Counted from the first letter of the stretch, positions 8,545-17,272 are shown. The stretch is 64,000 nt of DNA from Burkholderia sp. D-99 (GCF_011605345.1 NZ_JAAOXM010000009.1:1-64000); one strand, 5' to 3'. Numbers and translations are program-made. Notes: generated by a model not told the origin, from the sequence alone.

Positions 8545-10119
8545 TCAGCCCTTCAGCGTCTGTTCCAGCACGTGCAGCTCATGGTTGAGCTGCGCGTCCT
8601 TGCTGCGCTCGTCGGCGATCTTGCGCACCGCGTGCAGCACGGTGGTGTGATCGCGCCCGCCGAACAGCTCGCCGATTTCCGGCAGGCTCTTCTGCGTGAG
8701 TTCCTTCGCGAGGTACATCGCGATCTGCCGCGGCCGCGCGATGTTCGCGGGGCGCTTCTTCGAATACATGTCGGCGACCTTGATGTTGTAGAAGTCGGCG
8801 ACGGTCTTCTGGATGTTCTCGACCGAAATCTGCCGGTTCTGCACGGTCAGCAGGTCCTTCAGCGCTTCCTTGGTCAGCTCGATCGAGATCTCGCGGCCGT
8901 GGAACTTCGAATACGCGAGGATCTTGCGCAGCGCGCCTTCGAGCTCGCGCACGTTCGAGCGCAGGTGCTTCGCGACGAAGAACGCGACGTCTTCCGACAG
9001 GTTCACGCCTTCCGACTGCGCCTTGCGCATCAGGATCGCAACGCGCATTTCCAGCTCGGGCGGCTCGATCGCGACGGTGAGGCCCGAATCGAAGCGCGAG
9101 ATCAGGCGATCGTCGATGCCCGAGATTTCCTTCGGATACGTGTCGCTGGTGATGATCACCTGCGCCTTGTTCGCGACGAGCGCCTCGAACGCGTAGAAGA
9201 ATTCCTCTTGCGTGCGCGACTTGCCGGAGAAGAACTGGATATCGTCGATCAGCAGCAGGTCGAGCGAGTGGTAGTAGCGCTTGAAGTCGTCGAACGCCTT
9301 GCGCTGGTACGCCTTCACCACGTCGGACACGTACTGTTCCGCATGGATGTAGCGGATCCGTGCGCCGGCCTTGTCGAGCAGCAGCTGGTTGCCGATGGCG
9401 TGGATCAGGTGGGTCTTGCCGAGGCCGACGCCGCCGTACAGGAACAGCGGGTTGTACGAGATGCCGGGGTTGTCCGCGACCTGGATCGCGGCGGCGCGCG
9501 CGAGCTGGTTCGCCTTACCGGTCACGAAGTTGTCGAACGTGAGCACGGGGTTCAGCTTCGAACGTTCGTACATCGAATCGGCTTCACCGCCGGCGGCGGG
9601 CGCGGCGCCCGAGCCCGGTCGCCACGTACGGCGGCCGGCGGCTGCTTCGTGCGCGGGCAGGCTTGGCAGGTCGATGTCGGCGTCGTCGGCGTTCAGGTGG
9701 TGCGCGGCGGCCGCAGACGGCGCCATCGGCACATTGGCCGGCGCAGCAGCGGCATTCGCGGCGAGGTTGGCGGCGATCGCGGCGACCGTCGCGGCCGGGC
9801 CGCTCGGGGCCAGCGGCGCGCGCGGGGCAGCTGGTGCGGCGCCGGTCGCGGGCGCTGCGCTGCGCATGCCTGCCTTGGGATCGAGGACGAACTGGACTTC
9901 GATCGGCGCATTCCAGAAATCTCGGGCCAGATCGGAGATCCGTCCCGAAAACTGGCTCTTGACCCAGTCCAGCTTGAAACGGTTCGGCGCGGCGATGGAC
10001 AGCGTGTTCGCCGACGCATCGAAGGCCACCGGGGCCAAGGGTTTGATCCACGTCACGTACTGCTGGGGCGTCAGCTCGCGCTCCAGCAGTGCGGAACAGT
10101 GTTGCCAGAAATCGTTCAT
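8545..10119 (-). CDS. dnaA: chromosomal replication initiator protein DnaA
   Basis: DnaA binds DnaA boxes at the origin and opens the duplex. The 524-residue protein has domain I (MNDFWQHCSALLERELTPQQ...) at residues 1-80 and a long Ala/Pro-rich linker at about 85-180, longer than in E. coli. The AAA+ domain follows, with Walker A GGVGLGKTH at 229-237 and Walker B LLLIDDIQF. The C-terminal DNA-binding domain contains GGRDHTTVLHA. The start is set at 10119 because the protein then begins exactly at the conserved MNDFW; extension upstream gives unconserved sequence. Confidence 0.97.
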   Translation of the reverse strand: MNDFWQHCSALLERELTPQQYVTWIKPLAPVAFDASANTLSIAAPNRFKLDWVKSQFSGRISDLARDFWNAPIEVQFVLDPKAGMRSAAPATGAAPAAPRAPLAPSGPAATVAAIAANLAANAAAAPANVPMAPSAAAAHHLNADDADIDLPSLPAHEAAAGRRTWRPGSGAAPAAGGEADSMYERSKLNPVLTFDNFVTGKANQLARAAAIQVADNPGISYNPLFLYGGVGLGKTHLIHAIGNQLLLDKAGARIRYIHAEQYVSDVVKAYQRKAFDDFKRYYHSLDLLLIDDIQFFSGKSRTQEEFFYAFEALVANKAQVIITSDTYPKEISGIDDRLISRFDSGLTVAIEPPELEMRVAILMRKAQSEGVNLSEDVAFFVAKHLRSNVRELEGALRKILAYSKFHGREISIELTKEALKDLLTVQNRQISVENIQKTVADFYNIKVADMYSKKRPANIARPRQIAMYLAKELTQKSLPEIGELFGGRDHTTVLHAVRKIADERSKDAQLNHELHVLEQTLKG

Positions 10120-10321
10120 CAAGTAACTGTCGTTTTTTGCGTGCACAGCGCGGCTCGCCGGCGCCCTTGTCGCGGTGGCGCAACAAGGCCCGAAGCGGTC
10201 GTGCGAGCGTGCTTCGGACGCCTGCATCACAGTGTTGGACGGGCAGGCGCGAGCCGAAGCGGCGTGCGGGATTCTTGGAGATAAGGCGAGATTCTACCGC
10301 CAAACGCGGCCACAGCGGGAC

Positions 10322-10330
10322 TTATCCACA
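10322..10330 (+). promoter_or_regulatory. DnaA box
   Basis: The nonamer TTATCCACA matches the DnaA consensus exactly. It lies about 200 bp upstream of the dnaA start and 70 bp upstream of the rpmH promoter, so DnaA could autoregulate from it. Confidence 0.75.
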
Positions 10331-10396
10331 GGCTGTGATTGTGGGTCGCGGGGTCGGATCGGCCGGGGCGGGCACAGGCGAGCGACTCCTAAAGTA

Positions 10397-10425
10397 TTGA
10401 CCGTCAAGAGAAAAACGGTTTAAAT
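10397..10425 (+). promoter_or_regulatory. sigma-70 promoter of rpmH
   Basis: TTGACC (10397-10402) and TTAAAT (10420-10425) are separated by 17 bp, giving a near-consensus housekeeping promoter. The leader to rpmH would be about 110 nt. Confidence 0.7.
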
Positions 10426-10540
10426 AGCGGGTTCCGCGAAAACCAATCCTGTATTCCCGGCGATTGCGTTCGCCCGAATGCCTACGGTTAAGGGCACGCG
10501 GTCCCCTGAATTTCGACATTCTCGAACAAGTGAGAACATC

Positions 10541-10675
10541 ATGAAACGTACTTACCAACCGTCCGTGACGCGCCGCAAGCGCACCCATGGCTTCCGTGTC
10601 CGTATGAAGACGGCAGGTGGCCGCAAGGTCATCAACGCTCGCCGCGCGAAGGGCCGCAAGCGCCTCGCCATCTAA
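10541..10675 (+). CDS. rpmH: 50S ribosomal protein L34
   Basis: The 44-residue protein [18 protein letters not shown]... is L34, a small basic component of the large ribosomal subunit. The length is exactly that of the family. It is first in the rpmH-rnpA-yidD-yidC cluster, a nearly universal bacterial gene order beside dnaA. Confidence 0.98.
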
Positions 10676-10690
10676 GGCAGGTTGCGCGCT

Positions 10691-11152
10691 GTGTCCGCCG
10701 TCCGCAGTCCTGCGGAAGGTGCCGTCGAGCCGGGTGCGAATCCGTCGCAGACGAAAGCCGCCTTCCCGAAAGCTGCGCGACTTCTGAAAACGGATGAATT
10801 TTCATCCGTTTTTCGTTTGCGCCCGTGGCGGCGCTCCGCGCACTTCGTGATTTACGGCAAGCCGACCGGTCAGCCCGCGCGTCTGGGGCTCGTCGTCGGC
10901 AAGAAGTTTGCGCCGCGTGCAGTAACACGTAACCTCGTGAAGCGGCTGGCGCGCGATGCGTTTCGCTTGCGCCGGGCCGAATTCGCCGGTTACGACCTGC
11001 TGCTGCGGCAGCACACGCGCTTCGACAAGAAAGCGCTGCCGAGCGCGGCTTCCGCCCCGCTCGCGGCGATGTGCGCGGCCGAAATCCGCGAACTGCTCGA
11101 CAGGGCAGTCCGGGAAATCGCCCGCCGGGCGTCGAAGCCCGCGTCCGAGTGA
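10691..11152 (+). CDS. rnpA: ribonuclease P protein component
   Basis: RnpA assists the catalytic RNA of RNase P in trimming the 5' ends of tRNA precursors. The core begins at FPKAARLLKTDEF. It contains the family's basic helix (RNLVKRLARDAFR) and the GLVVGKKFAPRAV strand before it. A GTG at 10691 with GCAGG nine bases upstream fits best as start; an in-frame TTG at 10682 has no room for a ribosome-binding site. The protein would be 153 residues. Its start is 15 bp after the rpmH stop. Confidence 0.92.
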   Translation: MSAVRSPAEGAVEPGANPSQTKAAFPKAARLLKTDEFSSVFRLRPWRRSAHFVIYGKPTGQPARLGLVVGKKFAPRAVTRNLVKRLARDAFRLRRAEFAGYDLLLRQHTRFDKKALPSAASAPLAAMCAAEIRELLDRAVREIARRASKPASE

Positions 11153-11227
11153 CGCATCCGTGTCCGGTGCGGCGTTCGCGCCTGCCTGGCCGGTTTTGAC
11201 GCGGTGCCGAACGGCGCCGCCCAAGGT

Positions 11228-11494
11228 ATGGAAACGGTATTGATCGCCTTGCTGCGCTTCTACAAGGTTGCCGTGAGCCCGATGCTCGGCAACCGTTGCC
11301 GTTTTTATCCTTCCTGTTCGGATTACGCGCGCGAGGCAATCCAGTATCATGGCGCCGCGCGCGGCACGTATCTCGCCGTCAGGCGCGTGTGCCGATGCCA
11401 TCCGTTTTCCGCGGGCGGCATCGACCTCGTCCCGCCGCCCAACTCCGACACTCGCGCTAGCGGCGAAGCCGACGCGCGGTCCCATCGACTCTGA
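11228..11494 (+). CDS. yidD: membrane protein insertion efficiency factor YidD
   Basis: The 88-residue protein has the YidD signature CRFYPSCSDYA followed by the cysteine in CRCHPF. YidD proteins are small, peripheral to the inner membrane, and assist YidC-dependent insertion. The ATG at 11228 starts the conserved METVLIALLRFYKVAVSP. The gene lies between rnpA and yidC, nine bases before yidC. Confidence 0.95.
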   Translation: METVLIALLRFYKVAVSPMLGNRCRFYPSCSDYAREAIQYHGAARGTYLAVRRVCRCHPFSAGGIDLVPPPNSDTRASGEADARSHRL

Positions 11495-11502
11495 GACAAC
11501 GC

Positions 11503-13170
11503 ATGGATATCAAACGCACCGTCCTATGGGTGATCTTCTTCATGTCAGCTGTCATGCTGTACGACAACTGGCAGCGGTCCCATGGACGCCCGTCGATGTT
11601 CTTCCCGAGTGCCACGCAAACGGCCCCCGCGGCCGCTGCCGGCGGTGCATCGGGCACGGGCGCGACGACGACGACCGCAGGTGAAGTGCCTGCCGCCGCA
11701 GCCGGCGCCGCTCCGTCGACCACTGCTCCGGCCGCCCAGGCGCAGCTCGTGAAGTTCTCGACCGACGTGTATGACGGCGAAATCGACACGCGCGGCGGCA
11801 CGCTCGCCAAGCTGACGCTGAAGAAGCAGGGCGACGGCAAGCAGCCCGACCTGTACATCACGCTGTTCGACCACACGGCCGGCCACACGTATCTCGCACG
11901 CACGGGCCTGCTCGGCGGCGATTTCCCGAACCACAACGACGTCTACACGCAGCTGAACGCGGGCTCGACGTCGATGACGGGTGACCAGAACGCGCTGAAG
12001 CTGTCGTTCGAATCGCCGGTGAAGGGCGGCGTGAAGGTCGTGAAGACCTACACGTTCACGCGCGGCAGCTACGTGATCGGTGTCGACACCAAGATCGACA
12101 ACGTCGGCACGGCGCCTGTCACGCCGACGGTCTACATGGAGCTGGTGCGCGACAACACGGCCGTCGAAACGCCGATGTTCTCGCACACGTTCCTTGGGCC
12201 GGCGGTCTACACGGATGCGAAGCACTTCCAGAAGATCAACTTCAGCGACCTCGACAAGAACAAGGCCGACTACGTGACCTCCGCCGACAACGGCTGGGTC
12301 GCGATGGTGCAGCACTACTTCGCGTCGGCCTGGATTCCGCAGCAGGGCGTGAAGCGCGACATCTACGCTGAAAAGATCGATCCGACGCTGTACCGCGTCG
12401 GCGTGAAGCAGCCGGTCGCAGCCATTGCTCCGGGCCAGTCGGCCGACGTGCAGGCACGCCTGTTCGCCGGTCCGGAAGAAGAGCGCATGCTCGAAGGCAT
12501 CGCGCCGGGCCTGGAACTCGTGAAGGACTACGGCTGGGTGACGATCATCGCGAAGCCGCTGTTCTGGCTGCTCGAGAAGATCCATGGCTTCATCGGCAAC
12601 TGGGGCTGGTCGATCGTGTTGCTCACGATCCTGATCAAGGCAGTGTTCTTCCCGCTGTCGGCTGCGAGCTACAAGTCGATGGCGCGCATGAAGGAAATCA
12701 CGCCGCGCATGCAGGCGCTGCGCGAACGCTTCAAGAGCGATCCGCAGAAGATGAACGCCGCGCTGATGGAGCTGTACAAGACCGAGAAGGTCAATCCGTT
12801 CGGCGGCTGCCTGCCGGTCGTGATCCAGATCCCGGTGTTCATCTCGCTGTACTGGGTGCTGCTGGCCTCGGTCGAAATGCGCGGCGCGCCGTGGGTTCTG
12901 TGGATTCACGACCTGTCGCAGCGCGATCCGTTCTTCATCCTGCCGGTGCTGATGGCCGTGTCGATGTACGTGCAGACGAGCCTGAACCCGACCCCGCCGG
13001 ACCCCGTCCAGGCGAAGATGATGAAGTTCATGCCGATCGCGTTCTCGGTGATGTTCTTCTTCTTCCCGGCCGGCCTCGTGCTGTACTACGTCGTGAACAA
13101 CGTGCTGTCGATCGCACAGCAGTACTACATCACGCGCAAGCTCGGCGGTGCCAAGAAGAAACCGGCCTGA
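11503..13170 (+). CDS. yidC: membrane protein insertase YidC
   Basis: YidC inserts and folds inner-membrane proteins, alone or with SecYEG. The 555-residue protein shows an N-terminal membrane anchor (TVLWVIFFMSAVML), an Ala/Thr-rich linker, the large periplasmic domain (about 80-345) and then the five-helix insertase core. The core includes NWGWSIVLLTILIKAVFFPLS and the conserved NPFGGCLPVVIQIPVFISLYW. A basic C-terminal tail (KLGGAKKKPA) faces the ribosome. It ends the rpmH operon at a strong terminator. Confidence 0.98.
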   Translation: MDIKRTVLWVIFFMSAVMLYDNWQRSHGRPSMFFPSATQTAPAAAAGGASGTGATTTTAGEVPAAAAGAAPSTTAPAAQAQLVKFSTDVYDGEIDTRGGTLAKLTLKKQGDGKQPDLYITLFDHTAGHTYLARTGLLGGDFPNHNDVYTQLNAGSTSMTGDQNALKLSFESPVKGGVKVVKTYTFTRGSYVIGVDTKIDNVGTAPVTPTVYMELVRDNTAVETPMFSHTFLGPAVYTDAKHFQKINFSDLDKNKADYVTSADNGWVAMVQHYFASAWIPQQGVKRDIYAEKIDPTLYRVGVKQPVAAIAPGQSADVQARLFAGPEEERMLEGIAPGLELVKDYGWVTIIAKPLFWLLEKIHGFIGNWGWSIVLLTILIKAVFFPLSAASYKSMARMKEITPRMQALRERFKSDPQKMNAALMELYKTEKVNPFGGCLPVVIQIPVFISLYWVLLASVEMRGAPWVLWIHDLSQRDPFFILPVLMAVSMYVQTSLNPTPPDPVQAKMMKFMPIAFSVMFFFFPAGLVLYYVVNNVLSIAQQYYITRKLGGAKKKPA

Positions 13171-13212
13171 CGCCGGTTGCACACGCGGGTGGCGAGCCGC
13201 CCGCGATGCACG

Positions 13213-13250
13213 CAAAAAAAGCCGCATGGTTCGCTCCATGCGGCTTTTTG
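13213..13250. terminator. bidirectional intrinsic terminator after yidC
   Basis: A nine-pair stem GCCGCATGG/CCATGCGGC (13221-13229 with 13236-13244) has seven A residues before and five T residues after it. It ends the yidC transcript and also the convergent XRE gene. Confidence 0.9.
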
Positions 13251-13272
13251 CTTTTGCGGTTCCGGTGCGGGT

Positions 13273-13704
13273 TCAGCCCTTCTTTGATTCGCCCGAGTCG
13301 CCGTAGAACTGTTCGACCAGTTCCTGCACGAGGTAGCGATGATGCGGCGACAACGCTTCGATCTTCGACGCGAGCTCGATCGTCTCGGGCGTCGGCGGAT
13401 AGCGCTCGTCGCGCGGCAGCGGTTGCGGTGTCGGGTGTTCGATCACGCTCGGCGACGGGCCGTAATGCAGCCAGTGGAGTTCGACGCGCAACCATTCGGC
13501 GAGCGTGGCGAGTTTGTCCGACGTCGGAATCGTGCGGCCCGTCAGCCACTTGTGCGCGGTTTGCGGCGAAACGGGTTGCGTTCCGCGGTGGCGCAAATTG
13601 AATCGGTTCGCCAGCTCAGTCGCACCGGTGACCTTCTCCGGGCTGCGCCGCAGGGCGAATTTCAGGCGTTCCGAGAACGCGGCTTTTTCTTCGGATGTCG
13701 GCAT
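13273..13704 (-). CDS. XRE-family transcriptional regulator
   Basis: The 143-residue protein carries a helix-turn-helix of the XRE/phage-repressor type at about residues 25-75 (ATELANRFN... VSPQTAHKWLTGRTIPTSDKLATLAEWL). A C-terminal segment with no recognised domain follows (SKIEALSPHHRYLVQELVEQF). I chose the ATG at 13704 because the protein then begins MPTSEEKAAFSERL. An ATG 39 bases upstream is possible, and neither has a good ribosome-binding site. It is convergent with yidC and divergent from mnmE, a position suggesting autoregulation. Its targets are unknown. Confidence 0.85.
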   Translation of the reverse strand: MPTSEEKAAFSERLKFALRRSPEKVTGATELANRFNLRHRGTQPVSPQTAHKWLTGRTIPTSDKLATLAEWLRVELHWLHYGPSPSVIEHPTPQPLPRDERYPPTPETIELASKIEALSPHHRYLVQELVEQFYGDSGESKKG

Positions 13705-14040
13705 GGGGGAGATTGTGCAATTCCACCGCCATGTTTCAGACAACCATTCGGGCTAAACGTATCTCGTTCAGACGAATCCCAATCTCGATCAGAGTGGGGA
13801 ACAAAATTGAGGGCCACATCGTTGGGCCGCTCCAGCAGGCATACTCGTCCGAAACGACTGCTGTGACATTGCGCTGGACTGATACTTGGCTTATCCCCGG
13901 CGGGATAAATTCGGGCGCGTCCGAATCCTGCGCGGCGACCGATGGTGTATGAGCCGGCACGCTACAATGCCGGCGTTCCGATGCCCGAACTGTTGCGCGG
14001 GCGCACCATATTCACTGATCACCCGATTCATCCGATTCCC
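13705..14040. other. XRE-mnmE divergent intergenic region
   Basis: This 336-bp stretch holds no gene I can support. It is AT-richer than its flanks between about 13735 and 13870. It contains a perfect interrupted palindrome at 13891-13908, listed separately. Confidence 0.6.
13891..13908. promoter_or_regulatory. candidate operator palindrome
   Basis: TTATCCC and GGGATAA form a perfect seven-base inverted repeat with a four-base spacer. Size and symmetry suit a dimeric XRE repressor, and the divergent XRE gene starts 187 bp away. The site lies 130 bp upstream of mnmE. Confidence 0.4.
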
Positions 14041-15435
14041 ATGCTCGCTACCGATTCCGATCCGATCGTCGCCATTGCCACTGCTGCCGGCCGGGGGGGC
14101 ATCGGGGTCGTCCGCGTGTCGTTTGGGCGTGGCGGCGAGGCGGCCGCGTTGCCGCTGATCGACGCGTTGTGCGGGCAGAAGCTCGTGCCGCGCCATGCGA
14201 GCTACGTGCCGTTCCTCGACGAGCACGGCGCGCCGCTCGACCGCGGGATCGCGCTGTATTTCCCGGCGCCGCATTCGTACACCGGCGAGCATGTGCTCGA
14301 GCTGCAGGGGCACGGCGGCCCGATCGTGATGCAACTGCTGCTGCAGCGCTGCCTGGACGCGGGGCGCGGTTTCGGGCTGCGGCTTGCGGAGCCCGGCGAA
14401 TTCACGCGACGCGCGTTCCTGAACGACAAGCTCGACCTCGCGCAGGCCGAGGCCGTTGCCGACCTGATCGAGGCGAGCACCGAAGCCGCGGCGCGTTCGG
14501 CCGGGCGCTCGCTCGACGGCGCGTTCTCGCGACAGATCCATGCGCTCGTCGACGACGTGATCACGCTGCGGATGCTGGTCGAGGCGACGCTCGATTTTCC
14601 CGAGGAAGAGATCGATTTCCTGGAAGCGGCCGACGCGCGCGGCAAGCTCGCGAAGATTCGCGAGCAGCTCACGCACGTGCTGGGCGATGCGCGGCAGGGT
14701 GCGCTGCTGCGCGAAGGGTTGTCGGTCGTGCTCGCGGGGCAGCCGAACGTCGGCAAGTCGTCGCTGCTGAACGCGCTGGCCGGCGCGGAGCTGGCGATCG
14801 TCACGCCGATCGCCGGGACGACGCGCGACAAGGTCGCGCAGACGATCCAGGTCGAAGGGATTCCGCTTCACATCATCGATACGGCCGGGCTGCGCGAGAC
14901 GGAGGACGAGGTCGAGCGGATCGGTATCGCTCGCACGTGGAGCGAGATCGAGCGTGCGGACGTCGTGCTGCATCTGCTGGATTCGCGTAACGGGATGACG
15001 GCGGATGACGAGACGATTGCCGCGCGGTTTCCGGGCGGCGTGCCGGTGGTGCGCGTGCTGAACAAGACGGATCTGACCGGTGTGGCTGCGTACGTCGAGC
15101 ATCCGGCGGCGGAAGGTGATCTGACCGAGGTGCATCTGTCGGCGAAGCGCGGCGACGGGATCGATATGCTGCGCGCGGAGCTGCTGCGGATCGCCGGGTG
15201 GCAGGCGGGGGCGGAAGGCGTGTATCTCGCGCGGGAGCGGCATCTGATCGCACTGCGGGCCGCGCAGGAGCATCTCGCGCAGGCGGCGGATCACGCGGAG
15301 CAGCGCGCGCAGTCGCTCGATTTGTTTGCCGAGGAACTGCGGCTCGCGCAGGAACGGCTCAATGCGATTACCGGGGAGTTCACTTCGGATGATCTGCTGG
15401 GGGTGATTTTCAGCAGGTTTTGTATCGGGAAGTGA
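14041..15435 (+). CDS. mnmE: tRNA uridine-5-carboxymethylaminomethyl modification GTPase MnmE
   Basis: MnmE works with MnmG to modify U34 of certain tRNAs. The 464-residue protein has the N-terminal folate-binding domain (IVAIATAAGRGGIGVVRVS) and a central helical domain interrupted by a Ras-like G domain. G-domain motifs are G1 GQPNVGKSS, G2 within GTTRDK, G3 DTAG and G4 NKTD. The C-terminal FSRFCIGK contains the family's invariant cysteine. I start at MLATDSDPIVA (14041), where family similarity begins. Confidence 0.97.
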   Translation: MLATDSDPIVAIATAAGRGGIGVVRVSFGRGGEAAALPLIDALCGQKLVPRHASYVPFLDEHGAPLDRGIALYFPAPHSYTGEHVLELQGHGGPIVMQLLLQRCLDAGRGFGLRLAEPGEFTRRAFLNDKLDLAQAEAVADLIEASTEAAARSAGRSLDGAFSRQIHALVDDVITLRMLVEATLDFPEEEIDFLEAADARGKLAKIREQLTHVLGDARQGALLREGLSVVLAGQPNVGKSSLLNALAGAELAIVTPIAGTTRDKVAQTIQVEGIPLHIIDTAGLRETEDEVERIGIARTWSEIERADVVLHLLDSRNGMTADDETIAARFPGGVPVVRVLNKTDLTGVAAYVEHPAAEGDLTEVHLSAKRGDGIDMLRAELLRIAGWQAGAEGVYLARERHLIALRAAQEHLAQAADHAEQRAQSLDLFAEELRLAQERLNAITGEFTSDDLLGVIFSRFCIGK

Positions 15436-15605
15436 TGCCCGCGCATGTGAAGCTCGACAGCCCTTCGGGGCGCGTCATTCGCATTTAATCGAATAACCCG
15501 ATCACGGTCGTTCTCCCGTTCGCATCATGCGGCCTGTCGTAAAATCGACCAGCCGGGCAATCTCGACACAACAAATCCCGGCCTCATAACAAAGAGAGGG
15601 CATGC

Positions 15606-16316
15606 ATGGGATTCGGATTCGGGAAACGCAGCGAGTCATCGGGCAACTCGACGGAAGACATGGCGAAAAGCCAGTCATCACGAGCGAACGATCGCTTCGC
15701 CGTGGATCTTGCGTTACGCCGGGCGTTGGCGGTCTTCGAGTGTTGCGCATCGCACGGCGCTTATATTGAGCTCCACGATGGCAAAGTCGGGTGGGACTAT
15801 CTAAAAGAAAAAGGCCTGATTTCGACCGATCTGGATGCCGAATGGATCGCATCGGAACGCATCCTGCTGACCTATTACAACGCAGGCGTACTCGCCTCGT
15901 CGGATAAGGAGCGCGTCCGGCGCCAGGTGGACGTCATCGAGGAACAACTCCAGGCCGTGCGTGGCGAGGTGGTGGGCGTCGTGGACGCCGTTTCCGCACT
16001 CAATCTCGCCCAGCTCAAATATCCTTCGAGGAGCTGGATCGTCGATGGCATATTCGCGGCCGTATTCGGCGCGGTGGGCGGCACGGTCCTGGGTCTCCTG
16101 GCAGGCGACCTTACCGACCATGTGCCGGCCGTCGAGAATGTCGTTTTCGGTCTCGTGATACTCGGTTCGGTTCTCTTCGCGCGCTACCGCCATCAGAAGA
16201 GCATCGTCGCGGCCGACGCGAAAATTGCGGAGGCACAAGCCGAGGTCGATCGCCTCGTCGTTCGGAACCTGTCTCCTTCCGCCCCGCCACCGATGACGGC
16301 AGCGGGCGCTGCCTGA
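15606..16316 (+). CDS. uncharacterised membrane protein
   Basis: I do not recognise this 236-residue protein. The first 110 residues are soluble and look like a winged-helix-like or helical fold (YIELHDGKVGWDYLKEKGLI). A segment with coiled-coil character (KERVRRQVDVIEEQLQAVRGEV) follows. Then come two hydrophobic stretches, WIVDGIFAAVFGAVGGTVLG (about 142-165) and VENVVFGLVILGSVLFA (about 176-193). A charged C-terminal helix ends the protein. A GAGAGGG ribosome-binding site precedes the ATG by seven bases. It is followed 97 bp later by another unknown gene on the same strand, with which it may form a unit. Confidence 0.75.
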   Translation: MGFGFGKRSESSGNSTEDMAKSQSSRANDRFAVDLALRRALAVFECCASHGAYIELHDGKVGWDYLKEKGLISTDLDAEWIASERILLTYYNAGVLASSDKERVRRQVDVIEEQLQAVRGEVVGVVDAVSALNLAQLKYPSRSWIVDGIFAAVFGAVGGTVLGLLAGDLTDHVPAVENVVFGLVILGSVLFARYRHQKSIVAADAKIAEAQAEVDRLVVRNLSPSAPPPMTAAGAA

Positions 16317-16413
16317 CTTCTCTACCGGACGTCGCGCGCCAGCCGCAAACGTCTGCCGAAGTTGAATCCTGTCGCGTGGTCGATGTTGGCCGCGTGCTGC
16401 AACGAGTTCTCCT

Positions 16414-17109
16414 ATGCCAAGCAATTCGAGCAAGCGTCACGCCATTCTTCGCGCCGTCTTTGCCGACGATGCGCCGTATCCCGACCTGACGCCGCGTCAT
16501 GTCGCGCTGATGAGGCGGCTTCAGGTCATGTGGCTGCCGATCGAATCCGGTGCGCCGGGCATCGTTCCCGAGTCACCGCTGACGGGAAGCGGCGCGACGA
16601 TCGATCTCGCCAAGGCGATCCTCGAAACCGATGATGACGTGCTGGCCATTCGCACGCTGGCGGAACTCGGCCACGTCGTGCCCGAATTCGTCACGGTCGC
16701 GGGCACGTTGTCGCCGGGGCAATACGTGATCCCGGAGGCACTGCGCAAGGCGTTCGATTTTCCGGAAAGCGGCGTCGACCCATCGGGGCGTTTCGAATTT
16801 CGCGCCGAGCATCTCGCGATACTGCGAGGGACTATCTGGAGAACGCTCGACGATTACTCGATCGATGCGGTGCTGGAGGAGGATGACTTCTGGCCGCTGT
16901 CCTACATCGACGGCAAGCGGCCCTACGGAGAGTGCACGTACTTCCAGATCGACATGGCCGAACTGCTGGGCGAACCCTACCAGTTCGATGCCGAACGGGA
17001 TCTGATCGAAGACGCGGAGAAGGATGCGCGCCTCGAGCGTCTCCATTACGAAACGCTCGCCGCGCTACAGGTGTTTCTGATGCATGCCGAGCTGACCGCG
17101 CCGACTTGA
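16414..17109 (+). CDS. uncharacterised cytoplasmic protein
   Basis: The 231-residue acidic protein has no signal peptide or membrane segment and no motif I can name. It is rich in Asp/Glu pairs (EDDFWPLSYIDGKRPYG, FDAERDLIEDAEKDARLERL). The composition resembles small acidic immunity or scaffold-like proteins, but this is only impression. It lies downstream of the unknown membrane-protein gene and before a convergent lipoprotein gene. Codon use looks like native Burkholderia sequence. Confidence 0.7.
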   Translation: MPSNSSKRHAILRAVFADDAPYPDLTPRHVALMRRLQVMWLPIESGAPGIVPESPLTGSGATIDLAKAILETDDDVLAIRTLAELGHVVPEFVTVAGTLSPGQYVIPEALRKAFDFPESGVDPSGRFEFRAEHLAILRGTIWRTLDDYSIDAVLEEDDFWPLSYIDGKRPYGECTYFQIDMAELLGEPYQFDAERDLIEDAEKDARLERLHYETLAALQVFLMHAELTAPT

Positions 17110-17152
17110 TGGCGTGAGGGTCCGGGTCGACCCATCCGGATCCTCACCCACC

Positions 17153-17272
17153 TCAATCCCAATGATGGTGATGGTAATACCCGCCACCACCGTAGTACCC
17201 GCCGTCAGGCACCACGATACAGCCGCTCAACAGCACGGCGACGCTGGCAATCAGCAAAAGGGTCTTCTTCAT
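17153..17272 (-). CDS. small lipoprotein with a Gly/Tyr/His-rich tail
   Basis: Reading leftward from ATG at 17272 gives a 39-residue protein: a basic start (MKK), a hydrophobic core, and a lipobox LLSGC with the cysteine at residue 18. The mature part is only 21 residues, CIVVPDGGYYGGGGYYHHHH... ending WD. It should be secreted, lipid-modified and anchored in the outer or inner membrane. Short Tyr/Gly/His-rich lipoproteins of this sort are common in Burkholderia. The four-histidine run might bind metal, but no function is known. Confidence 0.75.
   Translation of the reverse strand: MKKTLLLIASVAVLLSGCIVVPDGGYYGGGGYYHHHHWD

Larger units (their letters stand above)
10120..10540. other. dnaA-rpmH divergent region, possible origin-associated sequence
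   Basis: This 420-bp region separates the leftward replication genes from the rightward rpmH operon. It contains a single perfect DnaA box (TTATCCACA, 10322-10330) and the rpmH promoter. I do not see the cluster of boxes or AT-rich unwinding repeats expected of a full oriC. It may be a regulatory site for dnaA or only part of the origin. Confidence 0.5.

Noticed and set aside
7174..10284. A 1036-codon open frame on the plus strand across dnaN and dnaA
   Set aside because: It spans two known genes in antisense and its composition is that of a frame kept open by codon bias.
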